From the NCBI GenBank assembly GCA_030770425.1, contig JASJFT010000012.1, forward strand, positions 372,001-436,000: DNA of 64,000 bases. The letters run 5' to 3'. Under the pieces are notes generated by a model. It saw only the letters and a list, made by a program, of their open reading frames with translations, did not search any database and was not told the origin of the DNA. The first letter of the stretch is position 1. Each line of letters opens with the position of its first letter. Shown in pieces: positions 11,020-21,769 of this stretch. The translations under genes were made by a program, and so were the position numbers. The stretch is from Darksidea phi (Eukaryota > Ascomycota > Dothideomycetes > Pleosporales > Lentitheciaceae).

Positions 11020-11482
11020 CAGTACAGCATGGTATGTGCGCATGGCGTCGCTCGGCATATTCCGTTCAGCTGTTCAAGCGAGGGCGCAAGGCGAAAATCG
11101 ACGTCTTGTGTGATTACTTTTCTACAATAACAACTAATTTAAAGACACAATCACAGTCTCCGGAACCGAAACTATGCGCTCATGAATCTTTTAAGCCAAA
11201 AACCAGTGTTCCGTGAAGATGCCAAATCGCACTCGACATCAATGGACAGAAGGAGAAGTCTAGAGCCGCCACTCTTTCAGTCAGCCTCAGCCCGTGTCAG
11301 TGACCGGATCAGGCAGCATATGCTAGCGCAGCAGGACGTTTCCCACACTGAGAGCGAGGCGCTGTTTGCTGGGCTACAGCCAACTAGTTGACTCCCAGGC
11401 CCCCGCTCTTGAAACTGGAGCGGTAACCTCACCAACTATCCAACTCCGTCTATGTCCACTTCTCCCATCCCTCCCACCTAGC

Positions 11483-14239
11483 ATGAGCGGGCTCGATGTC
11501 GCCGCTGCCACGGCGCAGATGCTGGGCGTGGCCGGAGCAATAGTCACAAAGTCAGCGAAACCGCCATGATCGGAAGGCGATTAAGCGTCCATCATGGCCT
11601 TTCTCGGTTGTGAACCCGTCCTTGACTGCTGACATCGCTTCAGACTCGTCCCTTTCCTCGCCGATACGAAGTATACCGACCAGAGCATTCGCACGCTCAG
11701 GCAGGACCTCGAGGACTTCCGGACCGTCATCCGCAGGGTCGAGAAGACGTTTGGCCTCAGTAGTAAGCATCCACTCGGCTCGGAGAGCCTCCGCAAGCTG
11801 CATGAGCACCTGCGAAATGGCAGGGGCCTGCTCGAGGAGCTTCGTGGGGAGCTCCCAGACGTCCCTGCCGAGGACCGCAACATAGCCGTCCAGTTCATCA
11901 CCCAGATGAGACAGCTCGTCCGTTCGAAAAGAATCTCTCGCATGTGTAGCAGCGTGATGGAGATGAAGCTGGCCTTGCAGCTGTGGATCGAGATTGTTGC
12001 AGCGTAAGTGCCATCCTCGTGCTACCGTCGCTACTTAAACTCACCAACTTCCCTCAGGGAGGAGGTGCGCGGATCCAAGCAACAGCAAGAGAAAGACCAA
12101 GTCATGGTGGATCAGCGACTCGGCCATCTCACGGTAGCGGTCCACTCACTGCACGAGCTGCTGCTGGCACAAACCGATGATCCCGGCGTGTCTGCGGCCG
12201 AAAGCAACGTTCGGCGCAACGCCAAAGAATGTCTCGTCCAGGCAGAATCTGTCCACCAAGCATTGAGCACCACCGGACCCACTAGATCGTCGATGCACAC
12301 AGAATCAATCTCAGCCTGGGGCGACGAAATGCTTCCAAATGAGTTTCGTTCCCGGGAATCGGCAAGCAAAGCGGAACCCACTCCTGATTCAACATCGTGG
12401 AGCAAACGGGCGCACGGTGAGGACGAGTGCCTCACCGAAAAAATGTACAGAGATTTGATCGACGACTGCGTACGTGACGTGCGCCGGTTCCGCGGTAGAA
12501 ACGACCTCGATTCCGCCGCCGCCGCCCAGTACGATGCCATCAACTACTCGCTAAAGCGGAAAGTTCACCACGGCATTGATTTCCACAACGAACGAGACAT
12601 GAAGATGACGTTGGCTGATCTGCATATAGCGCGGCAGTACTACTCTAGTGCGTGCGAGATCTTCGAAGAGCTATTAGAAGAAGATAAATTGGACTCTGCA
12701 GAAGCCTTGGCACTGAATTATAGTCTGACCCACGCGTACTTCCAGGACAACAACCTCGACCGCGCGCTCCATCACGCGAACGAGGCCTACACCGGTCGTC
12801 TCAGGGACCTTGAGAGGGGTAACCCTCTCATCATCGCAACGGTCCGCCTCCTGCAACAGATTTGGGACGCCAAAGGCCAGCCAAGGGAAGCCCGCATTTA
12901 CGCGAGAGAAGCCCTACAACATCGCATCCTCCAAAACGACGCCTCAGACGCCGAACTGGAAAGGCTCGTGACCGAAAAAGAGGACCCCAAAGCCATCCCG
13001 CGCTTCCTCTCCGCCCTCGACGCGGACGTTCATGACATCGAAGCCGTCGCCCTCAAGAGCTTCCACCACGCCGTCGCCCTGAACAATCTCGCCGTGGCTA
13101 AGGAGCTCTTCGCCTCCATTCCCGCCGTCCGCAAGCACCCGGACCTTCCCAACGCCCTGGGCACCACGCCGCTCATGTCCGCGACGGAATGGGGCCACAC
13201 GGACATGGTCGCGTGGCTCCTCGCCACCGCCGAATGCGACGTTAATGTGCGGGCGTCGCACGACTTGAGCGACAACACGGCACTCATGATCGCTGCGGGG
13301 CGGCAGTCCGCGCCGCTGATCAACTTACTCCTCGCCCACCACGCTAGCCCCTCCGACCACAACCGCTACGGCCGCACGGCGCTCCACCACGCGGCGAGCG
13401 TGCCGGCGCGCGACGCAGCCGCCATCGCCGCGCAGGTCGCCGTCGTACGCGCCCTCCTTGGCGCTGGCGGCCCGGTGCTGCTCCGCAAGAAGTGCAAGGC
13501 GAGCAAGACGCCGCTGCACGATGCGGCCGAGGCCGGGAATGCGGCGATCGCGGTGCTGTTCGCGCAAGAGGGCGCCGCTCTCGAGGCGCGCGACGTTGGC
13601 GGGCGCACGCCGTTGTTCGCGGCGATCGATGCGGGAAAACCGGAAGCGGTGGCGGTGTTGCTCGATGCAGGAGCAGATTGGGATGCCAGGGATAAATTTG
13701 GGAGGACGACCTTCCAGGCGGCGCGGCAGCCCGTTGGCGGATCAAAGAAGATGCGGAAGATGTTGAAGAGGAGGAAAAAGGAGGCAAGAGGGAATGCGAA
13801 GCTGGACCCCGCGTGCGACCCCACGGGCAGGGGTACGGGCGCGGGAACTGCCAGCCGTATCGGTACGCTCGACGACATCGGCAGCGGAGCCCCCGGCGCG
13901 GGCAACGGTGCGGAAGCAGCCGTGTCCCCGTCCGCCTTGGGCTCGACAAGGCGTAGCTCGGCCCAGAGCGCGGCGAGCTCGCTCGTCCACGTGACGCTGC
14001 CACTGGCGGCACCGGCGCCGGCGTGGAAGGTGGCGATTTTTGCGGGCCGTGAGGAGCACGCCGTTGCTCGAGGCATGGCGGCCGGGTCCATTGGAGCAGG
14101 ACAGGGCTTGGGGCTGACGGCGGGTAGCACGGCAGGAATAGAGATGGAACCCAACACGAGGGTCAGGGCTATGTCGATGGCGATGTCGACGGCGACAACT
14201 TGGGGGGCCGGGGTTGGTAGGCTATTATCGGGGGTTTAG
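11483..14239 (+). CDS. NLR-like protein: fungal N-terminal domain, TPR-like segment, ankyrin repeats
   Basis: Three exons: 11483-11550, 11644-12003 and 12058-14239, giving 869 residues. Intron 1 ends with CTGAC...CAG and intron 2 is GTAAGT...CAG; phases agree. The first exon starts MSGLDVAAATAQMLGVAG, a hydrophobic helix found at the start of many fungal NLR-type and ankyrin proteins. Residues about 25-145 form a coiled, helical N-terminal domain. About 340-450 is TPR-like (YYSSACEIFEELL, ALNYSLTHAYF). About 510-730 holds five ankyrin repeats (NALGTTPLMSATEWG, NRYGRTALHHAA, SKTPLHDAAEAG, GGRTPLFAAIDAG, FGRTTF). No NACHT or NB-ARC ATPase motif is visible, so it is a receptor-like scaffold rather than a full NLR. 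The C-terminus is Gly/Ala/Ser-rich. The cytosolic recognition role is inferred from the family only. Confidence 0.8.
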
Positions 14240-14887
14240 GGGAGGAATGGTTGGATTAAGACGGTTAGGAGGTATTATAACCCTAGAGCCAGAGGGGAAG
14301 GAGAGGTACTCTGACGTGGCTAAAGATATTGGTTATTGCTTAGTTAGTAATCTAATATTACGTCGTAGGAATACGCCAACATAGAATATAGGTAATAATT
14401 AGTATAACTATTTAAGAATAGTTAAATATCTATTAAATAAGTAGTCAGAGTTCTATAAGGTATAGTATATATTTAATATATTCTATCGAATGAGTAGCAG
14501 CCATCGCGTCGTCAAACTCGCGGAATAACCCAAAAAGGTGATATAAAAAGGTATTTCGTCCCGAATACCTTAAAACGCAAGAAGGTTGTTGGTTGCAGTC
14601 ATTACCTATGATTGCCTGAGGTTCACGTCACGGGAATGACTGAGGGCAACGGCCCGAGACTAATGAAAGAGGGCGAGCCGCATGGCGTGGGCAACGGCCA
14701 GAGCCTCAGAGAGAGCGTGGCGCGTGCCGCTAGGAAGATAGGTATAACGAAGAATATATCGATAATATACTAATAGAATAGATCTAGATCTATTTTTATA
14801 TATATTTAGTTATTATAAATTTTAGGAAGTATAAAACGACATAGAATAGGGCGGTATGTAAACTAGGTAAAACAAGCTAACAGGGTT
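14240..14887. other. RIP-decayed repeat patch downstream of the ankyrin gene
   Basis: 14330-14480 and 14735-14850 are AT-rich, TA-dense and nearly free of CA/TG, as in the retrotransposon interior. Between them lies the right inverted-repeat arm (14481-14529) and about 200 bp with normal composition. No gene is seen. Confidence 0.6.
14481..14529. repeat. Right arm of 49-bp inverted repeat flanking the ankyrin gene
   Basis: Inverted copy of 10971-11019 with one mismatch. The two arms are 3.5 kb apart with the whole ankyrin gene between them. Confidence 0.75.
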
Positions 14888-15676
14888 ATGGGGTTTAGGC
14901 TTAGTACCCTAGGTATAAGTAACTCCAACAGTGGCGATAGAAAACACCCAAAAACGGAGCCAAAGGTCCCCGGACATAGAGTTACTGTGGTAAACATGTC
15001 CCGGGCCGTAATAGTGCGATATGATCGACAGTGCATCGCAAAGAACACCACCACGTCCCCAGCATGGCTGCTTCTCCACCCACGCATATGCGTCGAAGCT
15101 CTACAGAAATTCTATCTCCACGCCTACATAATCGTTCTTCCCGACCACCACACCTTGCCTCGTCCGCCAACCCAACCCATCCAAGAACTAGCTCTCCATC
15201 GCATCCGCAAACTAAACCTCGCCCAAGTCAAACCCAAATGCAGTAGCTGGAAATACAGCAACACCAACAACGTACTCCACGTCACCCTCGAAACAACCGA
15301 CGAAGCAACAACAACTCTCCTCCACGCTTTCTAACCACAACAGGGACGAACTACCTTGCGCGAACTCGTCCTGAACTTGCATGTCTACGAGTGCGCGCTG
15401 ATTCCGCCGACGGGCCTCTTTGATTGGATTCGCTTCTTTACCGAGTTCTTTGAACGCGTTCCACACGGGTTGCAGTGTCTTCGTTTTCAGATTACGAATG
15501 GGCTTGGAGAGGGAGATTTGTGGGATTACCATAGGCGGGTTATGGATTCGCTGAAGACGAAATGCTTGCAAGTTGCTCGGTCGAAGGTTGGGCGGTGTGA
15601 GGGAGGGGGAAGAGGGGAGGTTATTGTGAGGCAATGGGGAAGTGGGGTGGAGCGGGCGTCTGTTTGGAAATGTTAG
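14888..15676 (+). CDS. Hypothetical protein, two-part frame
   Basis: An open frame 14888-15334 is followed in the same frame by 15356-15676. The only stop between them, TAA at 15332, sits in CTAACCACAACAG, which looks like a branch site plus 3' splice site. So an intron ending at about 15345 is more likely than a nonsense mutation. Its donor is probably one of the GT sites at 15271-15292. The predicted protein has an aromatic/Leu-rich start around LHPRICVEALQKFYLHAYII and a second half with RELVLNLHVYECALIP. I recognise no domain. The start codon is uncertain; 14888 is simply the first ATG and lies near RIP-type sequence. Confidence 0.4.
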
Positions 15677-15964
15677 GTTAGCATTGCCGTGTGAGGATGT
15701 TGAGTTGTACGTTTGAGCTTGTTGTGGATTGAATGAAGAATTTATTCGTGCTCTATACAAGATATTACCAACTATATTCGTCACGAAATGTAAGATCGCA
15801 GGAGGATGAGGAAGAAATGCGCATCGACTACGTGAGTTTCGGCGACACTGTATCCACGGGGCTGTTTCGTGGCAACAGGCCGCTTTCTATAGTACAATCG
15901 CATCTCCCCTCTCCACTGGGTCCGCTCTTCTCGCCATGCATCTGATTTCCCAACCTCCTTTTCC

Positions 15965-18900
15965 CTATTCCCCCAGACCAGGGGGCGGTATTGGGCCGTA
16001 AGGTTCTTCGAGGACGACACCCACATCCTCAATTGCTCGGACATGTTCTTCCGTAATTTCATCCATCTCAGCTAACACTTGCTCCATTCTGTCGTGAAAG
16101 TATCCGTTCACGAATCCCTGAAAGGTGCCGTCGAACTCTGCTTCAAACTCGATCATTAAAGTGTCGAGCTTTTCAATGAGAGCCCTATCCTCGTCGTGAA
16201 TTTCGCGCACCTCTTCTTCTGGCATCCGAATCCACCCGTACCACCGGAAGCAGGAAAGCTCATGGCACGTATGCCGAATACCCAGCCTTTCAAAAGCGAG
16301 GACGCGGAGGACGGCAAGACCGAGTTGAGGTTGTTGTGCAACTATAGGCTCCATGAACTTCGTGAGATGGTCTAGGACCACGGGCCAAGAGGAGTTGATA
16401 TCGGCTAGACAGGGTGGGTTTTTGAACAACGTCATTTGATCATATATGTGCTTTCCCAAGTTCGAGAACTTGGCAGCACAAGCGATAGGTAGGCAGCCGC
16501 CGTGTGACGAACAGGCGCAATGACACCTGTCGAGGCAGTTCTTGGCAAACGCTTTTGCATGAAACTCATGCAAGCTAGCCTTATGCAAGCTCTCCATAGC
16601 ATCTAAGCCATTTCCACAGCGGAAGAAAAAGACACTCAGACTAGCGCAAATGAGGTGGGCTGGCGTAGATCCAAAACCAGGATGGACATAGTCCATTCTG
16701 GCTCCCTTCATCTCAAGCCAGCGTAAAAGCATCATCTTGTCAAAGGTGTTGTGGACGGCGAGGAGTCCGCCAAAGAGGAGATAGCTAGCTTGGTTCCAGA
16801 GAGGGGTACTTCGTGTGTTTCCATAGAACGGATTTGGCAACTCAATATCGATACCCTGAAATCCAGCATCGTATAGTTCGGTTGCGAAGTCTAACGACAT
16901 TTTTCGGTCCCCGAATGTGACGCCAAATTCAGACCGGGAAATGCGGTATTTTGAGACCTGGTGAGTTAGTCGATCAAGAACTCTTTGATATATATCCGTG
17001 TCTCCATATCCCACGACCCATGATACCAACTCAGCTGATATATCAAAGCCAGCATCAAGGAGAAGGGTTACGGATTCATTGTTTTTGTGAAGGAATGCGC
17101 TCCACAGAGTTGCCGTTCTGCATATGGTGGTAAGGACTGCATAGTTATAGGTTTGAAGTAGAAGTTGGAGTCCCTCAGTCCAATCTGCCGATAGAATCAA
17201 TAATCGCATGATTGCTTGTTCGTTAGTTATCATCGAACGTTCGTATCTGAGCAGCGCATGTAGTCCTGGGCTCGATCTTTGCATAATGGCAACTTCCAAT
17301 GGGTTTCCGTTGAATGCTAATTACATTAGCTGATACCGACAATGAACAGGATAATGGCGGCTTTTCACCTTCACGAGTAGACTCCCTGCCTAAAAATTTA
17401 GCCATCGTCTGCGTCTCAATTACGTACAGCCAGTTGGGATATCTTCCAAACCAATGATCATCCCACTGTGCACCGGTCTCAGCGAGAAAAATGGCTAGAT
17501 ATTCTTGTCCTTCGACGTTCGTGTCCCAAGCGCATTCCAGAAGCACATCTAGTGCAGATCCACTCTCACTTTAGCCGTTAGCAAATGTGTTCAAGCTTTA
17601 GTACCCATGCCAGCTAAATACTTACTCTTCATCGTGCATTGGAATGCCAGAATCAATGAAATATTGAAGAAAATTGCGCATGTCTTCCACGCTATGGTTT
17701 TCACGCACTTCCTTCCTGTTAATCAAACTGCATGCCGCCTACCATGCGGTTAGTAGATCGGCGGATATGACGAGTAAAAATCTTACATGAAGGTATGTCG
17801 CTCCAGATTCATATCTGTCCAATGGATGCGCACGTCCACACCGAAACAATGTATCCATTTGCCGTTGGACATAACTCAAAACTCTAGCTGGGCCTTCGGC
17901 GAGAACTGGCAACCTTTTTAGATCATAATCTGGCCACCAGTAGAGCCTTAGGTATTCACACGACGGATGACCGAATCCTATCCATCTGCTTGCGTGTAGA
18001 CCAAAGCTTATGGACATACCACCCGCACCTTGCTGAGATGTCATGCTTGCTTGGATTAGTGTTTTCATATACTTGCCATATACAGTAACATAAGCACCGA
18101 TTGTATTAGTACCCGAGGAGGCACCCGAACACGGACAAGATCGGCGATGTCCACTGTTGCGCCGCCGGTAAAACCCAAAGGTGCTGTAAAATGGTATTGA
18201 CAGCTTCGGCGAGGTCGACGTACATGAGCATTTACTTTATACGTTAGTGATTGTTTAAGAAAGTAAGGAAGCTTAGAAGGTACATTGGTCTCTTACGGAG
18301 TTTCCACGCAGGTTGTATCAATGAGGAATGGGGTTCAAGTCCTTCCTTCATTACACTTGGCGCCGGGAATTCACGCATCTGTAGACAATGATTCATGTGG
18401 CTCTGAAAACTCATTAGTCTCTCTTTATGTATGTGCTAGACAACCGCTTTACCATTTGTCTTTCCATCGTCTCCATACGGGATGAGAGGTCCTCGAGATT
18501 GCCCTGCGTTTGGATGGACGAGGACTGGGTTTGCTGACTATGAGACAGGGCCAACTCTTGAACTGATTGGAGAAGCTCGAGCCCGTGTATTTGCCGGTTC
18601 TTCAACTGATCGTTTTGGTGCTGTATGAAGGTAGCCCTCTTCTCAGCTCGCTCATCCAACCGGATTGCGGTATCACTGAGACCATTAATATATATTGGAG
18701 ACCAAACATTTGCGAATACTCACAGTTGAAGCGCACTCAGAATAGTATCCAGGGTAGTCTGGATGTTGCTCACGTTACTACTCATCTCGTCCAAGGTCCC
18801 TTTTCGGAAGGGGAACATGGCCTTTTCTTTGACAAGCCTAAACCGAGATTTTTCCGTGCCAGGAATGTGGAATTTACTGCATTGCTCAACTAGGAGCCGC

Positions 18901-19148
18901 AACTTCTCTAAGGCCTCTTCGCACGACGTTATAGTTATGCGTACTTGTTCCGAGATGGTGTTGTTGTCCAGTTCAAGCTTGCGCACTGGGCCTTCAAGAC
19001 CTGCCAGTGTACCATTCAAGCGCTCAATTCGATGTACAGTTTGTGCGATGTTACTATCGAATGCTTTGAAATGTCCATAGTACTTTGATAAGCTTTGGCA
19101 GACTTGGATCGTAAGTGAGACGACTCCAACTATTCCTCCCGGATCCAT
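15965..19148 (-). CDS. Large NLR-like N-terminal-domain protein with ankyrin-like C-terminal region
   Basis: Minus-strand gene of several exons, about 1,000 residues. The first exon (19148 to about 18721) starts MDPGGIVGVVSLTIQVCQSL, the helical N-terminal domain of fungal NLR/ankyrin proteins. A GTGAGT...CTCAG intron joins it to a coiled-coil exon (about 18672-18451, Gln-rich). Next come a short linker exon near 18390-18295 and an exon rich in Cys (C-S-C...C-P-C, about 18230-18120). A Trp-rich segment WPDYDLKRLP lies near 17930, and a 445-codon last exon (17299-15965) has ankyrin-like helices and a conserved C-x-C-x4-GGCLP motif near 16500. Intron borders between 18450 and 17300 are not all fixed. 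No NACHT motif is visible. It shares its N-terminal type with the gene at 11483 but is not a close copy. A recognition or signalling role is inferred. Confidence 0.7.
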
Positions 19149-20463
19149 GATGAAGGGAGGTTTTGAGGATGGGGAGATCAATGCGACGAAGATATCGGCA
19201 TCCAGTGGGGAATTTTTTAATTGGAAAGAAACCAGTTGAAATGCCTGGTTACGTGAAAAGGTTAGCCTTGTGCACTGCTGCCTGTTCAAGTTACGCCTAG
19301 TATCCACGGAACATGGTGCATTAAAGCCAATGATTTTCGGGAGATCACGCACCGACCATTAGCAAACCCCGTATGGCTGTAGGCCTCAAGATGGTTTACA
19401 ACGAATATCACTTGCTATACTTGACTTCACGAGAGACGCTGCCGGAGTTGAGAGTCGCTAGTAAGTGCCGGAGGAATTGCATGTAAGGAATCGGGTTTTT
19501 TGAGAGCTGGGGATCTCAAAATGAGTTGGAGGGTGTAAGCTGATATCTACTAGATCACGACGTTGCCCTGGACTGATTTCAGCCTTGTCTCTCAGCGCAA
19601 CCTACGTGGCAGTTTGTGGTTGCTGGCTCGGTTATTAGCCGGAACTTAAAGTTTTTGTCGGTTCGTTTACGAGAAAATTCTTTCTAATATATATTTACTT
19701 AAGTTTGTAGAGCCTTGCCAATCGACTTACTGCGCGGCCTGACTCTAATGGCTGCCATGCGTCGTATAATTCGCTTTCGCGGTTCACCTTTGAGGTCATA
19801 TTAGCACCACACGGCGAACGGAAAAGATCGACGAGAAAATTAAAAAAAAAATGGCATAAGGAGGGCAAGCCAGCCCTGGTCACAGTCAAACAAGGCTGAG
19901 CAGTTTGCCAAGCGAGCAGGCTGCTTACACGCGTTTATCACCGGTCAACGTCGAGAAGCGAACGAATGCTCTATCGTGCTATCAGGCAGTGAGACATTTT
20001 CCGACCGGTGAGATGCAGTTCTGGAGGGGTCCCCGGTTAATTTTTCACCAATAAAAGAGCTGAGGTTGCGACAACATACGTAGTGACAACGCAGCAGTAT
20101 ACAGCACTAATTGCCGCCCCCAAATAGGCACTTACTGGCACAAACAGCTTTTAATATAGAGAAAGTAACTGCGGCTATTTAAAAAAGTCTCTAGCTGATT
20201 TCTCATTGCTTGCGTTCAGTACAAATCGCAATGTGCGGAGACATCAAGATCGACGACATTCCCGTTCTTCTCGAGAGCCCGCGTTTGTCCGATTTTTCTC
20301 TCGGGCGCATTATCTGTAACTCTCATGTTTCTCATGGGCAGGCCTATTCTCAAGAACGCTCATGGTTATTTTCAGAGCTGAAGCATATCACACCGGTAGC
20401 TTCCCGCAGCCTCAAGAACGAACCCCAGATAGTGCATCAAACCTCGGACTTGAGGGCCATGCG
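19149..20463. other. Intergenic region, nothing recognised
   Basis: It contains the promoter of the minus-strand ankyrin-type gene, an A-run near 19845, and an open frame (20210-20476) with no family resemblance that leads into the HET relic. Confidence 0.5.
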
Positions 20464-20840
20464 TACACCAAATTAACACAAAAAGATTCTATTCGGCTTC
20501 TGCGTATCGAACGGAGACCAACAGTCCGCTATAGTGTGAACTTGAACCGACAAGGCTATCTCAGCCGTCCCATCCCTACGAGGCCATATCGTACGTCTGG
20601 GGAACCAATCCAAAGCGGGTCCAGATATCGAGTCATTCCGGACCTCTTAACGCTACTTAAAATCTTGGTGATACCTTGCAATGATTGCGTCTTGCAGACC
20701 GGCCTAGATATATTTAGGCGGATGTAATCGGTATCAACCAAGAGGATATAGAAGAGAGAAACGAACAAATGCGCCTGATGCGAACCATCTACCAACATGC
20801 ATCCCAAGTCCTGATTTGTGCGTTCTCCGCCCTTTACGAC
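20464..20840 (+). pseudogene. HET-domain gene relic, N-terminal half
   Basis: HET-domain landmarks appear on the plus strand: YTKLTQKDSIRLLRIE (about 20464-20511), YEAISYVWG (about 20570-20596) and GINQEDIEERNEQMRLMR (about 20728-20782). The last corresponds to the WADAICINQ block and its helix. In the frame of the second and third motifs there are stops TAA, TGA and TAG near 20656, 20687 and 20715, of the C-to-T/G-to-A type. The first motif is in another frame, possibly across an intron. HET proteins trigger cell death on non-self recognition. This copy cannot be functional. The similarity ends near 20820. Confidence 0.7.
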
Positions 20841-20879
20841 GTTGTCTCAGGCATTGCTTTAGAGATGAAAACACCATTG

Positions 20880-21290
20880 CTCATGTAGCGTACAAATGGA
20901 ACGGGGTGATCTCCCTATCCATTCCGCACCTTCCCGGCCATGACAAGCTCCGAGTTGACTCGCCACTGTGGGCGGCAGTAGCAAAATTGTTCGAAAACCC
21001 ACGGTTCTGGTGTGTTTGTGGCAGACAGGCCAAGGAGCCCAAATATTCTATCTCTTAGATCCGTGGCTTCGAAATGTCGCGTGACAGCAACTAAACGGGA
21101 GAAAGACATACTCTGAGGCTCAATGTCCGCCTCTCCTTGGGAGATCTTGTACATGAGACATGCGTTGAAAATACCGTCCATCTTGTATTGCTGCAAGATC
21201 TGGTGATCATGAGCTTGCATGCAAACGGCCGCAAGTCCAACCCATCTCCAAGCCATTTCACACTCGCCCCATATGATCGATGCCGACGGT
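20880..21290 (-). pseudogene. HET-type gene relic, middle part, opposite strand
   Basis: The minus-strand frame 21256-20915 carries SRLVAVTRHFEATDLRDRIFG followed by LLGL, the block that normally follows the HET domain (compare RDKVYALLGL in the family). It lies tail to tail with the N-terminal relic at 20464-20840, so the two halves face each other. Either one gene was split by a local inversion with a breakpoint near 20820-20890, or these are two different broken genes. Confidence 0.55.
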
Positions 21291-21299
21291 GCCAGAGCA

Positions 21300-21435
21300 A
21301 CCTATTGCGCTCTATAGTATATAAAGTAGCAGGTCTAGCGCTAAAGGCGTTAACTACTAAATTAAGCGTATAAAGAGAAAGGATAGAGAAGGCGTTAAAA
21401 AGCGTTAGGTTAATATAGGTCTTAAGAATATAGTA
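21300..21435. repeat. Short RIP-type AT-rich patch
   Basis: About 130 bp, nearly free of CA/TG and rich in TA (TATAGTATATAAAG and similar), abutting the HET relic. It resembles decayed repeat sequence, but no family is identifiable. 21436-21769 holds nothing recognised. Confidence 0.5.
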
Positions 21436-21769
21436 AGTATGAAGGAAGGTGATCGCTGTGTGATTTATACGCCCGGTAGAGGCGGATAGGGGAAGGCGAA
21501 CATGGACGATCGAGAAACAGAGGATGGAGAAGCTATTGGTGGTGTAGATGCAAAGGCCTGGTATCTGCGAGCCGCGGGAAGTGTCGCTACCATGATGAGC
21601 GCGCAGGCGGAGTCCAACTGAGGACCGAAAACATTGAAGAGGCCGTCATTAAATGAGCAAAACGACACCCCAGCACAGAAGAAGCGGTGCGCCGCGACAC
21701 TTTCCAAATTCGTAGCTCCCGACTCACAATCCCCCAAACTCCAGCGTCCTTGCGCCGACGCTGCTAACG

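Larger units (their letters stand above)
10475..11482. other. Intergenic region between MFS start and ankyrin gene; palindromes and one inverted-repeat arm
   Basis: This should hold the divergent promoters of the transporter (leftward) and the ankyrin gene (rightward). It contains two 12-bp palindromes at 10614-10625 (CTCCATACGGAG) and 10727-10738 (CTCCGTACGGAG), and one arm of a 49-bp inverted repeat. Open frames here show no recognisable domain. Confidence 0.5.

Noticed and set aside
13366..14157. Antisense frames of 220-260 codons
   Set aside because: Shadows of the GC-rich ankyrin exon on the plus strand, which has clear repeat motifs.
15332..15345. Nonsense mutation in the hypothetical gene at 14888
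   Set aside because: The TAA lies in a CTAAC...ACAG branch/acceptor context, so an intron end is the simpler reading.
18325..18350. GGTTCAAGTCC, a tRNA B-box-like sequence
   Set aside because: The flanking bases do not form a proper T-stem, no acceptor or anticodon stem fits, and the site falls within an exon of the minus-strand ankyrin-type gene.
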